Shown: one piece after another, positions 22,836 through 35,925 of the stretch | Numbering within the stretch: position 1 is the first letter of the stretch | How the letters are laid out: each line of letters begins with the position of its first letter | From: Ziziphus jujuba | Taxonomy: Eukaryota > Streptophyta > Magnoliopsida > Rosales > Rhamnaceae | Assembly (NCBI RefSeq): GCF_031755915.1 | Contig: NC_083384.1 | Location: forward strand, 25,623,001-25,687,000 | Direction: 5' to 3' | DNA length: 64,000 nucleotides | The notes under the pieces: generated by a model | Databases searched by the model: none | Told to the model about the DNA's origin: nothing | Seen by the model: the letters and a program-made list of their open reading frames with translations, nothing else | Program-made: the position numbers and the translations under genes

Positions 22836-23279
22836 TAAGACCCATGGGGAAAAAGTTGAAGTTTTGAGGAAAACTGATTCCCCAAGGAATAGATTTTTTC
22901 CTCTAGTGTTGATTTGTAATTGAATTACCATAATTTGTAAGTAATTAAATTAATTCGTGTCTTCTAAATAAGGGTATAATTGTCTTTAAAAAGTTATGCA
23001 ATATCATTTTCCATTGAAGTCTTAGAATGACACCACTTTGACAGAATTACTTTCTACCGTCATTATGTGAAAATTGATATCTAGCGACACTCATTTAGCG
23101 ACGCTACGAAACAAATGCGTCTAAAAAAATAAAACTACGACTCTGAGGTTAATGCATCAGTAAAAATTTAATAAATATACGACGCATCCAAAAACTGTCG
23201 ACCTCAAAAGGTCGCTAAATAGTTAGACCGACAAAAACTGTCGACCTTTACTTTTTTATTTTTTTTAGTTTTTTTAAAC

Positions 23280-23815
23280 AATCTAATTTTATTTCAACAA
23301 CAAATAACTAGTAAAAATATTAGACCGACAAAAATGAGCTTTTTTTTAATATATAGTTAACAGGGGATGCACTATATAGATTATGGGTCGCCTGTTCTCT
23401 TCTCCTTTCTTTTTTTTTAATTCTTTTAATTAATCTAATTTTAATTCAACAACAAATAACCCATAAAAATATTAGAGCAACATAACTGAGTTATTTTTTT
23501 TTTAATTTTTTTGTGTTATATGTGTAACAGGCGACATACCAATAATATTGTACATCCCCTATTCTCTCTTCACTTTTTTTTTTTTAGACCTTTTAATCAA
23601 TCTAATTTTATTTCAATAATAAATAACTAATAAAAATAATAGTGCGCCAAAACTGAGCTTTATATATATATATATATAGTTAACAGGCGACGCACTATTT
23701 AGATTGTGCATCACCTATTATCTCCTCACCCTTCTTTTTTTTTTTTAGTTCTTTTGATAAATCTAATTTTATTTTAATAACAAATAACCAGTAAAAATAT
23801 AGAGCACCAAAACTT
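23280..23815 (+). repeat. four-unit tandem array inside the CACTA 5' part
   Basis: Units start AATCTAATTTTATTTCAA at 23280, 23432, 23599 and 23760 (periods 152, 167, 161). Each contains an AACAGGCGAC or similar block and a TCGCCTGTTC-type block about 40 bp later, so the CACTA subterminal motif is amplified with the unit. Confidence 0.7.
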
Positions 23816-24350
23816 GGATGTAATAATATAGCAAAAACTAGTTAATATTGTATTTTAAGAATGTGTCGCCAAATAGATGAAAAGGCGATGCATTCATCGA
23901 CAAATGCATCGCCTTTTCTTTTCTTTTTTTTCAATTTTTTTTTAAACATTTAGAAACCCATAAAAAAATAAAATCAAAATAGGACCATAACAATAATTGA
24001 ACCCAGAACCTCATACACTCTTAAGGAATCACTATACCACCAGCCCAAATGACTTGGATGTAATAATACAACAAAAACTCGCTAATATAGTGTTATGTGA
24101 CGCATTATTTTAAGAATGCGTCACCAAATAGATGAAAAGGCAACGCAAAAAAGTAAAATCAAAATAGGATCATAACAAGAGTTGAACCCAAGACCTCATA
24201 CACTCTCAAGAAATCACCACACCACCAAGCCAAATGACTTGAATGTAATAATACAACAAAAACTAGCTAATATAGTATTAGACGATGCAATCTTTTAAGA
24301 AAGAGTCACTAAATATACAAAAAGGCAACGCATTTGTCAACAACTGTGTC
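23812..24350 (+). repeat. second tandem array with tRNA-like segments
   Basis: ACTTGGATGTAATAATA blocks recur at 23812, 24052 and 24237. Units two and three are preceded by a segment that on the minus strand reads GGTGGTATAGTGATT, then GGTTCAA about 30 bp later, similar to polymerase III A and B boxes. Confidence 0.55.
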
Positions 24351-25618
24351 GTCCCCGTTTCACCCAACCAATTTTTAACTTTTTTTCAATTTGAAAGTTG
24401 TTTTTAGTAATTTTTTAATTTTGAAATATGCTTTTTTTTTTTTTTAAATTTGTGGATGAGCAATCATCAAAACTAATTAAAGATTAAGAAAAAAAACATG
24501 GAATAGGCTACGCGTGTTAATGGAATTGCATTGCCTGTTCCTTCAATTTTTTTTTTATTTTTTTTTAAAAAGCAATTTAATAGGTTTTCAATTTTTAAAA
24601 ACAAGTAAACTATCATTGACCACAAACACATGAAAGTTAAGCTCATTTAACATACTTACGTAGATAAATTGGTTAATAAATGCTAGTTGAATTAGAATTC
24701 TATATTCGGTACCCTATCTCAAATTAGGTCTTGAGATATTTTGTGTCTCGTTTATACACATATATGTGAATAACTAAGAAGAGCATTGACAAAACTATTT
24801 TCTCTTTTTAGATCAATGTAATTTATATTCATTGGATTGCTACATGAATATATTTGTAGATAAACAATTAAAAAATTATTTAAAGATTATAAAGAAAATA
24901 TAAAAACTGAAACAGGTGACGCTTTTCGACCATAATGCGTCGCTTGATCCCACAATTCAAGAACAGGCAACCCTTTTTGAAGAGAATGCGTCGCCTGTTC
25001 TCTCAATTAAAAAAAACAAAAATTTTGAAAGACATGCAAATTTTATAAAGAATAAAAGTGTACTTGAAAAATAGAAAAATAAACAGCAATCTTTGATATT
25101 TTGCTTTCCATTTTTAAGAAATATTTTCAGTTTTTATTTGTAAATGAAAAATAAAAAATTAATCAAAGAAAAAAAATGCAATTAGGAGAAAAGGCACTTT
25201 TTTGCCATTTTTTGAAAAATTTTGGCACATTTTAAAATTTTTACGCGCTCCTTTGAATCCTTTTTTTTTTTTAAAAAAAAAACTACATCAAGTACACTAC
25301 CTAATAGATATTAAATTTGGAAGCAATCTAAAAGAGACTTGAAGAGTGAGATATTTCGGGTTTCATTTTTCATTTGCCTACGTTGTCATTGGCAGGGAAG
25401 CTGGATTTCTCTGTGTTGCATGATTTTATGGATTTCTTCTTTCTTTGTCTCCATCGTTTAGGTGGGTTTCTTTTTTCTTTGTGGTTGGCAGAGACATGAG
25501 GTGGGTTGTTTTTTTTTTTTTTTTCATTTTAATAGCAGGTTAGGTTCGTTGGGTTTTATTAATCTTGCTTTTGTAGAAATTTTATTTGTGATATTGTTTG
25601 ATATTGTTTTGCTAAGTT

Positions 25619-25858
25619 CAACAAGTATTTTATGTTGAAGATCAACTTGATTCAAGATGGTCTATTGTTTTAACTTCACCACAATATCATACTTTTGTTG
25701 AAGATAATGTTCTTGGAGATACTACAATGGCTCAAAATCCATTTGTCATGTAGTTGCCAAGTATCGATGAAAATGATAATGAGGATGAATGTAAGAGTGA
25801 CTATGTTTGTAATGATTGTGAGAGGAGAAATGTGCCTCGTCAAATCTTAAGAACAATA
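25619..25858 (+). pseudogene. CACTA transposon protein C-terminal fragment (DUF4216-like)
   Basis: The plus frame from 25619 reads QVFYVEDQLDSRWSIVLTSP and continues to a TAG at 25751-25753. In the same frame a further acidic stretch LPSIDENDNEDE and ERRNVPR follows to about 25858. The F-Y-V-x-D-x-x-D-x-x-W-x-x-V-L pattern is typical of the DUF4216 region in plant CACTA proteins. It has no start and an internal stop. The region upstream shows no readable TNP2 transposase. Confidence 0.65.
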
Positions 25859-26828
25859 GTAATATTCTCTAAATTTTCATTTACTAAATTACAAATTTAA
25901 TAATGATTAATATTTTATTTATTTTGCATAAGTGTTAATAACTTTTTAAAATTTTTCATATACAGTATGAGGGTGTAATATCGTCAACAAGAGGACGTCA
26001 ACTTCCATCTCAATGAGTATGCATTCATGGAAGTTTAATTAATATTAAATTTGTTATGAAAAATACAACAGTTTACAAATTATGTAAAAATATGTTAATG
26101 AAATGATATTTAATTCATTTGATAATTAATTTGTTATGACAAAATATTTAATTTAAAATTTTGTACTCTAATTATTTTGGATGAAGCTAGTTTTCATTTT
26201 TTTGTATTTTAATTATTTTTATATTTTTACTAGTTTAATCACTTTTCACAAAATTTAAAAAATAAAAAAAATAAAAAAGAAGGGACGACGCATTAACAAA
26301 TAATGCGTCGCTAAAAGTATCGACGCATCGCTAAATAGGCGACTCTATTAATGCGTCGCTAAATAGTCAACTCTATTAATGTATCGCTAAATAGGCGATT
26401 CTATTAATGTATTGCTAAATAGGTGATTCTATTAATGCGTCGCTAAATAGAAGACTTATTAGCAACTAATATATTTAGCGACGCTATATGAAACAGTCGT
26501 TAATATATTTTTAGCGACGTTGTAGTGAAGCATCGCTAAATAATGCATTGTTATAAGTGGATTGATAGAAGGCGTCGCTAAAAGTTAATATGCGTCGCTA
26601 AAAACTAAAAGATAAACGACTCTCATATTGCGTCGCTTGTTGTCTTATGGATTTAGCAACAGGATGTTAGGCGACGCCGTGCGATACGTTGTTGTTTATT
26701 TTGTGCGATGCATTTAATGCGTCATTTATCAATACAATTCTAGTAGTGTGTATTTTCCTAAATCTTAAGAATTAACTTCTCAATAGGTTCACATTTTCTA
26801 TCTTTTAAAATTACTCAAGCACAATTAG

Positions 26829-27189
26829 TAGGAATAGTAAACAAATTGGGTTGAAATGGGGCCTCGGGAAAGCCTAACCGATTGGGATGGGTACGTATAG
26901 CTCTTAAAAAGGTTTCAGGTGGGGCAGGCTTAACAATTTTATACCTGATTCAGGTTCAGATCAGGTAGGATTTAGGTATACTCGACTCATACTTGAATAT
27001 AAATGCATAAAAATGCTCTTTTTTGCAGCTTTTTTTTTTTTTTTTTTTTGTATTTATAACCAAGTTGGGTTCAACTAGGTAAAACCTTCAAAGTAAGAAA
27101 TCGGATTATGTTTTTGCTTAGGTAGGTTATAATTGGGTCTAGTCAGGTTTACCTGGGTTCATGTAAATCCAACCCAATTATTGTTCCTA
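26829..27189. mobile_element. hAT-like non-autonomous element
   Basis: Left end TAGGAATAGTAAACAAATTG and right end read inward TAGGAACAATAATTGGGTTG form imperfect inverted termini. The interior has ACCTGATTCAGGTTCAG-type repeats common in plant hAT relics. CACAA occurs on both sides but a full 8-bp duplication is not clear. Confidence 0.45.
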
Positions 27190-30100
27190 ACCACAAGAAA
27201 AGTTAAGGACTTGCTTGTACTATTTTGTAAAATGGATTTTTATTTACAAATTGAACAATGATTAAAAAAAATGGATTTCTTTAGTTATTTTTGCAATATA
27301 GAATATGAAAAAAAATTGAAAATATTTTCTAAAATCTATGTAAATTTAGAAAACATCCCAAAGATGTTTTACATGTATTTGAAATTTTTTTGGAAATAGA
27401 GATATTAAAGGGAATAGATAATATTTATCATTTTAAGTTAAAAAATATTTATTTTATATAGATACATATCATATTTAATATATATTATATACAAATATGG
27501 ATATCATTTACCATTTTGAATAATAAAGGTTTTTTGTCATTGTGGATATATATCATACTTAATCATTATCAAATTTGATTTTACCATTTTTATTTTCATA
27601 AAATATTTTTAAATAGAATATACCATAGGCACCACTAGGCTACGAACATATCTACTAAGAGTGTACACATTATTAGTTGATTGGTTTATATTTAATAATA
27701 TTTATCCCTTCAAAGATTTACTTATCCATTTCTAAGTTATATTCATATGTTAATTAATCAAATAGTAACATTTGTACTCTTGGTAAATATGTTAGTAGAC
27801 TATATATTGCATTTAGTATTACTTTTTTTTTTTAAATATATTACCGGACATGTTTTTAAATTCTAAAAATATGAATTTTATAATTTACCATTTTCATTTT
27901 CAAAATTGATTTATAAAATTATTTTAGAAAATGTTACCAACTGGGCCCTAACGGGCTTTAACTTTTCTAAGCAATTTCGTATTTCAATAAGGAATGACAC
28001 TTTCAAAATGGGACAGAAAATAAAATAGTCTTGCCATTTGTGACCATTATCATTTTATGTGGTAAATTTTAATTGGAGTATTTAATTTTATTATTTTTTT
28101 ATTTTAAAACTTTAAAAGTAAATATTTTAATAATAACTATTTAAATGTCATTTTACATGTAGATCTCACTAATAATCATTCATCAATGGTAACAAATGTA
28201 TTTTTCAAAATAAAAAGTTTTTTGTATTCTTGCTCCTATTGAAATATAAAATATGTAAGTTAAACTATATGTATTTTTTTAGTTCTCAAGTATATGTTAT
28301 ACTGTTCTTTTCAAAATATATTTTCTTCGTCTCCAAATAAATTTCATAGTTCAAAGCAATCTCCATTTATCAATGCATCAATCTATTTGATGACGTGGAA
28401 AGTGGAAGGATTAACATAAGTTTCCCCATGAATGATCAAAATCCTTTAGATTTATAGACATCTAATAATATAATTAATTATTATAAAAAAGTATAATAAT
28501 ATAATTACTAATTTTCAAGTTGGACATATAATAATATAATTAATTATTATAAAAAAGTATAATAATATAATTAATAATTTTCAAGTTCGAACGATGGACT
28601 CGGATAGTTTTCTTTTTTTAAAATTAGGATCTCCATTGTTACATCCATTATTACATTAGAGCATCTCCATAATCTCTAAAATAAAAAGCATTTTAAAAAA
28701 TCTTATAAAATAAAGAGCTTATTTTTTATCCAACTTCAATACTATTCTTTATCACACCCTTTAATTTTTTCCCAATAAATAATTAATATTTACTTTTCTC
28801 TATGTTTTCTTCATCAATGACTTCCCTTTTGATATATATATATATATTATATGAAATCAAATAAATTATATTAATTATGCATAGGAAAATTTTGGTATAA
28901 TAAATATATGTATTAAAAACTTTATATAGAAAGTGAGTTTGACTCTCTATAGTTAGTTGGAGAGCCAAGCCTCACCATCTTTATTTTAACTAGTGTTAAG
29001 CCCATACGATACATAGGAAGTGTTACCGTAATAGATAATTTCGATAATTATCAATAAAAATTAATTAAATATAATCAAATCAAATATTGAAATATTGTAT
29101 ATATAGCATTCCACAAATAAAACTTTTAATTGGAATATATGTACATTTAAAAAATTATAAATTAATATAACTTTTGAATCTTTTGGCATGGTAAGTATGA
29201 TTATTACTTTTAGATAACTATTAATCCCACATACAAGTTCATCCATAAAATATACTTAAATTTGTTTTATCTGAAAAATACAAAAAAAAAAAAATATATA
29301 TATATATATATATATCAAAACTCGTCCAATGATATATACAAATATCATCATTTAATATTTAAAATAATTATGGATGAAATAACTCGTAGCTCTAAAGGAC
29401 AATATCAGTAAACTTGCTTGTCTTTCCACAAAATTCTTAACGCTTAGCATTGTCTTTGACAACAAACTCTTCAATTATATTTCAGTAAAATTGAAAAAAA
29501 AAACTATAGAAATATAAATAGTTGCATAATTAATTTTATACTTACCAAAACAATTCATATTCATCATATTCAATCGTACTTAAAATATTGGCAAACAATT
29601 TAAAGATAAAATTTTATATTAGAAAATCTTCATCTATAGCATTTACAGCATTAGACTTTCGCATAACACATATATCTATGTCAATATTTTTGTTTCTATA
29701 AATTTCCTTTCTTCCTTTTTTTTTTTCACTTTTTTACTTCTTTGTAATTTTTTTTAACATTTTTCTACTATTTTTCCAACATCTTTTTCTTTTTTGATTT
29801 CTCCCTCTATTTCTTCTTCTATTTATTGAGTTGTGAGACTTTCGATATAATATGATTTTGAATTTTAATGTTTTTTTATTAATTCAATCTTTGACTTTTT
29901 AAATTTTGATTCTTGAAATTTATATTTTAAAATGTAAATTAAAAATATATTTTTATTTTTCAATCAAAAATATAAATTTTAAATATACTTTATTTTTCCA
30001 TATACAAGATTTATTTTGATTAGATAAATAATTCAATTTAAATGTAATAATTGTATTCCCTTAAATTTCTTTCGTTCTCTAATATATGCATACGTATATA

Positions 30101-31415
30101 TTTTTTAGTTTTAGAATCTTTCCTTTTATATATTTTAAAATACTCTTAATAAAACAATTATTTTCATTAAATTTTATAGTTCATTACTTCTATTTATAAT
30201 TATTTTTACCATATATAGAACATCTTATTTTCTAGATATTAGTTAAATCCTATATAAATAGGTATATTTATGAATAATAAAAACCATTCTTGACATAATT
30301 TTTTGAAAAATCTTCAATTATCTTTTATAGTGACATTAAAATTATAGATAATTATCAATTTTTCAATTTAAATTTAAATTTAATAAATATGATTATAGTT
30401 CAATTTTATCCATTTTTTTATATTCAAGAATATAATAAAATAATTATAAAAAAATTAGATAGTAGAATAATTATTTAATAATATTATTATTATTGTTAAT
30501 AAAATAAAATTGGCACGAGATAGCAATCAAGATTCGAAATTCAATCAGACCACAAAAATCAACTTAGTCATAAATACTGATTAATTCGATGGTTATTAAT
30601 CTTATACAATTTTCATTACATTGTATAGTTATCAAAAAAAATTTACATCACCTTAAAACGTAAACCTAAAATTCAAAAATATTCAATTATATTTTTGAGT
30701 AGGAAATCCACATTTTATTAAAATTGATTTTATATTTTTCCACATTATTGAAATCTTGTCATATACATATTATTGTCATATATATATATATGAGCATATT
30801 TTGAGAACATTTTGAAAAATATTGAAAAAATGCATTATCCATTTTAAATTTCTGTTAAATAAATCATTTTCATTACATTACCATATATTAATCTTATTTT
30901 GCAATAAAGTTACATTTATTGCATATCCATATATAAATATATATTAGTGTATGGATTTTTTGTGTAAAATATCTTTAATAATAATAAAATATTTTTATTA
31001 TATACATTTTTTTTTTAATCTTATCTTTAAAATATTCAAAAAGAAACCAAATAAGAAGGGAAAAAAAACAATCCTCTTGCCAAGTTTCTTCCCATAACCA
31101 AAAATAAAATCTTCGTACCCACATATTATGGAAATTTTCAAAAACCAAAATCAAAATTTTCCTTTCAAGCTTTATGAAGATTGTGGAATTTTATTTGTGG
31201 AAATATTATTTATGTAAATTATTTGTGGAGATATTATTTATATAAATTATGATAAAACCATTATACAAGTTATTGCAAAGATTTATAGCCAAATCTTGAC
31301 AGTACCCACATGTTATGAAAATTTTCAAAAATCAAGATCAAATTATTCCTTTTAAGTTTTATTAAGATTGTGAAAATTTTTAGATAATATTATTTCTGGA
31401 TTTTAATTTTTTTTA
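27190..31415. other. AT-rich spacer with small repeats
   Basis: No gene is seen. A small foldback element of about 220 bp lies at 27605-27830: the block around ACATATCTACTAAGAGTG is mirrored by CTTGGTAAATATGTTAG. A tandem duplication of period 66 lies at 28463-28590 (TAATAATATAATTAATTATT units). A T/C-rich stretch lies at 29700-29830. Near-direct copies of ACCCACAT.TTATG.AAATTTTC occur at about 31120 and 31307. Confidence 0.5.
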
Positions 31416-31420
31416 TAATA

Positions 31421-31765
31421 CCTTTGGAAGGAAATAAAATGAATATAAGGATGCTATATGGTAATGATTTTAAGATTATGAAATTTTTGGACAATTTTAT
31501 TTTTGAATTTTAGTTTTTTTTTTTAATGCTTTTAGAGGGAAACAAATTGAATATAAGGATAATATGTGGCACATGTTTTTGCTCATAATGCCTTTGGAAG
31601 GAAATAAACTGAATATAGGGATGCTATATGGCAATGATTTTAAGATTGTGAAATTTTTAGACAATTTTATTTTTGAACTTTAGTTTTTTTATTTTTATTT
31701 TTTTGGGTAATGTTTTTAGAGTGAAACAAAATGAATATAAGGATAATATATGGTAAAACATTTTG
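31421..31765 (+). repeat. 170-bp tandem repeat, two units
   Basis: CCTTTGGAAGGAAATAAA starts units at 31421 and 31591. Each unit contains GATGCTATATGG and, about 110 bp on, a related half-unit with GAATATAAGGATAATAT, so the unit itself looks like an older duplication. Confidence 0.65.
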
Positions 31766-31979
31766 CTCACTATCTTACTTTTATATATTATATATACATT
31801 TTTAGTTTAAAAAGTATATTAGAGTTATAAAAAAGATAGTTGACTCTTTAAAATTAAAAAAAAGAAAATGATTTTCAAAAAGTCTATTGAAGATGCTCTT
31901 AGTGTTTTGTTGGGTTCATATTGAATTCATTTTGTTTATAAAGTATTTTAGCAGTTTATTAGGCCCATAAATGTAGGGA

Positions 31980-34350
31980 TGGAACCAAAATTATATGGGG
32001 GGCCAAAATTTACATATAAATTCTCACGTAAAAAAATAAAAATATTTTGAAATAAATTATTATTAAAAAATAATAGTATCCAATTTTTACAAATATAACA
32101 AAAATTTATATTAATAACAATACCATAATGTTCCAGTTACATTATCGAAAGAAGAGTCGTTAATCAAGATAGTATTCTACATTCTTTCAAATTCAACAAT
32201 CGACTTAACACTAAATTGTTTTCTATTATATGCCACAACCAAAGATATTTTTCTAATATTTGTCATTATGTAAATAATGAAACAGATTTATGCATTAAAT
32301 TCTACAAATTTTACAGTATAAACAAAAGATAACATATAACACCCCATGTTTATTAGTGTACCTATAACTCTCTACCAACATTGTCCCCAATTTAGTCAAT
32401 ATTGTTCCTAGTTTAGCTACCACAAGCCAACTGCTCTGAAAAGATCTCAGTGTTATGAAAGTGACTATTATTACATTTGAATCATCCCTTTATATATACT
32501 TGGACGATGTAAAATTAGATACCAAGTAGCCTGCTAGTGCCCTGTACTTGCCCACACTGGTCATCACAATCTACCACTCTTGGAGTCCAACGTCTTGGCT
32601 GACACATTTTCGGCAGGGTACAAGCTCTGATAGCATTTTTAACATCTAATATCCACTGACAGACCTGTCACTTTCTACCGATATTGTCTCCAATTTAGTC
32701 ACCGCGCTTGGCATGAGGTTTTTTTATTCAGAACCTAAGAGATTATCCATCCTATGACTACTCTCGTTTAAGCACGTTAATTTCAAAGTTATTTCGAATC
32801 TTGAAGCCAACACTCTGAAAAAGTATTGGTATTATAAGAGGGATTATCATCAAATTTCAATCATCCGTTGATCTACTTTTAGCAATGTGGAATTAAACAC
32901 CAGGTAACTTGCCAGTATCCTGAACCCGCCCACCATGGTCATCACATGTAATGAGTAGGCTTTATGATATATAAATTAGTAAAAGAAAAAAACTTCCTTT
33001 TCAATAAGGAATTGAAAATAAAAATGCTATTGACATAAGATGCCAACTTCAATTTGTTTTTATGCTTTTATTTATTGCAATTTGTAGATAGTATAAAATT
33101 TTTTAGATTGATTAGGTTAGGTTATAAAAATAACATATGATATATAAGAATATATAAGGCAAAACCTATAAATTAACAACTAAATATAACTTGTATTAGA
33201 TATTAAAGAAGATTTTTTTTCCTTTAGATTTTAAAGAATCTACTCTGTTAATGAACAAAATTTTGTTTGTTAACTCTATTAAGACCCCCCCGAAAAAAAA
33301 AAAAAGGCAAAAAAAGGGGTTAATAAGTAATTGACTTTGAAGAGATAAGTTAAAAATGAAAGTCATAAATTTTTTCTCTTTTTTTGGGAGAAAATTTAAT
33401 ATTTTGCTTAGGCGTGTATGAAAATGCTTTTTAATAAGCAATTATTTTTTTATAGCACTTATCTTGTAATACTTTTCTTAATAAGTATTTCATAAAACAA
33501 ATGTTAAAATGTTTGGTCACACATAATAAAAAGCACATTACATATATTGTTGTTATTTTTATACTTTAATTAATGCGTATAATGTCTATTTTTTAAAATA
33601 TCTTGAAGTACTTATTTGGAGAACTTTAGTGCTTAATTTTTTTTTTAAATTTTTTCCCCAAAAAAACATTTCTTAATGTTGTGCCAAACATGATTACAAG
33701 TTTTTTTTTTTTTTTAAATGTACTTATTAGATCTTCAAAATCACTTCCAAATACATCCTAATTTTTTTATGATATATATAAAAATGTTTTCAAAAATTTA
33801 AAAGGCTTAGGGAAGCGGGAAAGGGGGTTGACATCGGGTGATGGCCCTTCTAGTTTTAAGGTAGTTTCATCTTTGCATAAGGGTCATTAATACATTTTTA
33901 AGATAAACAAGTGAAGTAATCTAAAAACTAATAAAGAAAATTGTGATATAAGAATTGATTCTAATAGAAGCCTTTTTTTTTTTTTCTTTTTTATAAGAAT
34001 ACATTGCCAAGTTCTTCAAATCTCATTTTGAGTTCAGAGAGAGCTCCAAATCATCACCATTTTTAGGACGTTAGAGCACCCTTACTGTGAATAGGTCTTT
34101 AGCCATAATCTCTTGTCGGTAACATTTATATTATTGGTTTTTTTTTCAATTTTTATTTATTTCTTAAAGGTTTGAAATAAATTGTGTATAGTTTGGCTTT
34201 AAATGATAGTTAGATTTCTGACCTAACCATTTGCTTTAAGAAAAAGCAAATAGAACATTAAATTAAAAATCATTTCAAACTATTTAAAAATTGAATCTGA
34301 TCTTTGTGATAAACATTTCTATTTTATCATTATAATACTTGTCATTTATC
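31980..34350. other. AT-rich region with a degenerate ~300-bp direct repeat
   Basis: No gene is seen. Related segments at about 32368-32570 and 32670-32950 share CTACC.A.ATTGTC.CCAATTTAG near their starts and the ACACTGGTCATCACA or CCATGGTCATCACA endings. The GC content there is above the surroundings, which suggests an old retroelement fragment. An isolated GGGATGGAACC..GGGGGGCC stretch at 31978 resembles a hAT left end with no partner found. Confidence 0.45.
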
Positions 34351-34354
34351 ATTC

Positions 34355-35014
34355 ACAAGAGCGGATTTACCGTGAGGGCGGCAAATCTAGATTTGGCTAA
34401 ATATGATTTAGTATTCAAGTCCAAAATTTTGTAACTTTATTTTTTTGCTCCAACATAGAAAATTTACTTTGTTTGTAAAGAAGGTTGATAAAGTAGTAAC
34501 ATGAAAATTTTAAATTATTTTATTTATGAGTTTCATAGGGAAAGTAACTCATCTGTTTTAATTTTACCAAAATAAGTTTCACAAGGAAAGTAACTCATCT
34601 GTTTTAGTTTTACCAAAACAAACTCCTCTATTTTAGGGATCTCACATTTACTATAAGTGATATTAATTAATGCTTAAAAAAACTATTAATGTTGAAAAAT
34701 AACTCTTTTGTTTCTTTATTTGATTTGTTTCTGTTTGTTTCTTTTTATTTTATTTTGTCTCTTAATCCCTTTTACTTATCATTAGAAACAGATAAAGGTA
34801 TTTAATTAGAATTAATTATATATAATTTATATTCAAACCATATATTTAACTTTTTTAAATGAGAATTTTAATTTTTAGTTCATTTTATTCCATAATCTTA
34901 TTTATTTAATTGTCTAAGTTATATAAATTTTTTTTCTCCTAATAAAATAAGCTATATAGTTAAAGGTAATTAGAAAAATTACCGTACTCTCTTGAAATCC
35001 TAGCTCCACCCTTG
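34355..35014. mobile_element. hAT-like element related to the 20.5-kb one
   Basis: The left end CAAGAGCGGATTTACCG and right end read inward CAAGGGTGGAGCTAGG resemble the termini at 20500-21179, and the length (660 bp) is similar. A matching 8-bp duplication is not visible, so the boundaries are tentative. Confidence 0.45.
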
Positions 35015-35925
35015 GTTAACATATTCTTGATCTCTCAAACAAAAAATATGAACCTTTACCAAACAAGCCTTAAGTTTATAACTATGACAACCTGTAACTT
35101 GAATGGCTTAATTTTCAATTTTCATTAAGCTTGATTGGGTTTGATAAATTAGATTGCATGTGGATCTCAATGTTGATTTTTGTATTGTGAAAGTCTGGTT
35201 TTGACCACATACTAATGGATAAAGCTTGTCAGTATCAGTTCATAAACTATGCTTAATTTTGATTCATAGTTAAAAAGTTATGGGTTTGACAAGTTTATGC
35301 ATTTGTATTTTACAAATGTCTAAAACCAATATTAATTTTTGTCTTTCTTGGACCCATAATCTATAAATTCACGGGAATCTATTAATCTCTTTCCACTATT
35401 AAGTTTGACGAAATTGACCCCATTACTAGCCAAATCCTACTACATATGCTGGATTTCCAATTGATCCATCAATTCTAGCTTGAAAACAAAATTCCGCAGC
35501 CATTGGATAGACGATGTGATGGAATAGTAGTTTAAGCTCTTGTCGGTGTTCCGGTAGAGACACCAAAAATTTAGCCATTTTCAGCTATTTCATGATGTGC
35601 CATAACTCTTCCTCCATTATTTCGGACTCTTTGGGCTCAAATCCAGTCTCTTTTTGCTTTAATTCCTCACCATTTAGGAGATTTAAGAACCTCAAGTTTG
35701 GTTAAAACTTTGGATGCATTTTGTGATCATCGACTACAAAGTTGGACCAAGGTGAGTATACCAATATGCTACTCATTTCACGGGCTTTTCATTGGTATAT
35801 GATTTGTCAATTTCGGTTAACGTTTGAGTAATTAACCATTTAAGGTTAGATTAGTATAATACATGGTAAAGTGAACTGTAATGGGATAATCTAGAACCAA
35901 ATTCTTATTAGTAATGTGTTCCTGG

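Larger units (their letters stand above)
23061..26748 (+). mobile_element. CACTA (En/Spm) transposon, degenerate
   Basis: The right end read inward is CACTACTAGAATTG, the signature CACTA terminus. The left end CATTATGTGAAAATTG is a worn version. Flanking CGT (23058-23060) and TGT (26749-26751) fit the 3-bp duplication with one mismatch. GCGACGCA/TGCGTCGC subterminal motifs crowd both ends, in both orientations. The interior keeps a fragment of the CACTA-associated DUF4216-type protein (25619-25858). Transposase TNP2 is not visible, so it is non-autonomous. The plus orientation is set by the coding remnant. Confidence 0.78.
22839..26824 (+). mobile_element. Tourist-like MITE copy 4, split by a CACTA element
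   Basis: The left half at 22839-23060 starts GACCCATGGGG after TAA and follows copies 1 and 2 (GTAAGTAATTAAATTAATT, TTAGAATGACACC). The order then breaks at 23061. The expected continuation (ATTTTCCTACATTG in copy 2) resumes as ATTTTCCTAAAT at 26752, just after the CACTA end. The 3' part fades near 26824 where another hAT-like element begins. Confidence 0.6.

Noticed and set aside
31978..32030. Lone hAT-type left end
   Set aside because: No matching right end or target duplication was found, so it is noted only within the spacer entry.
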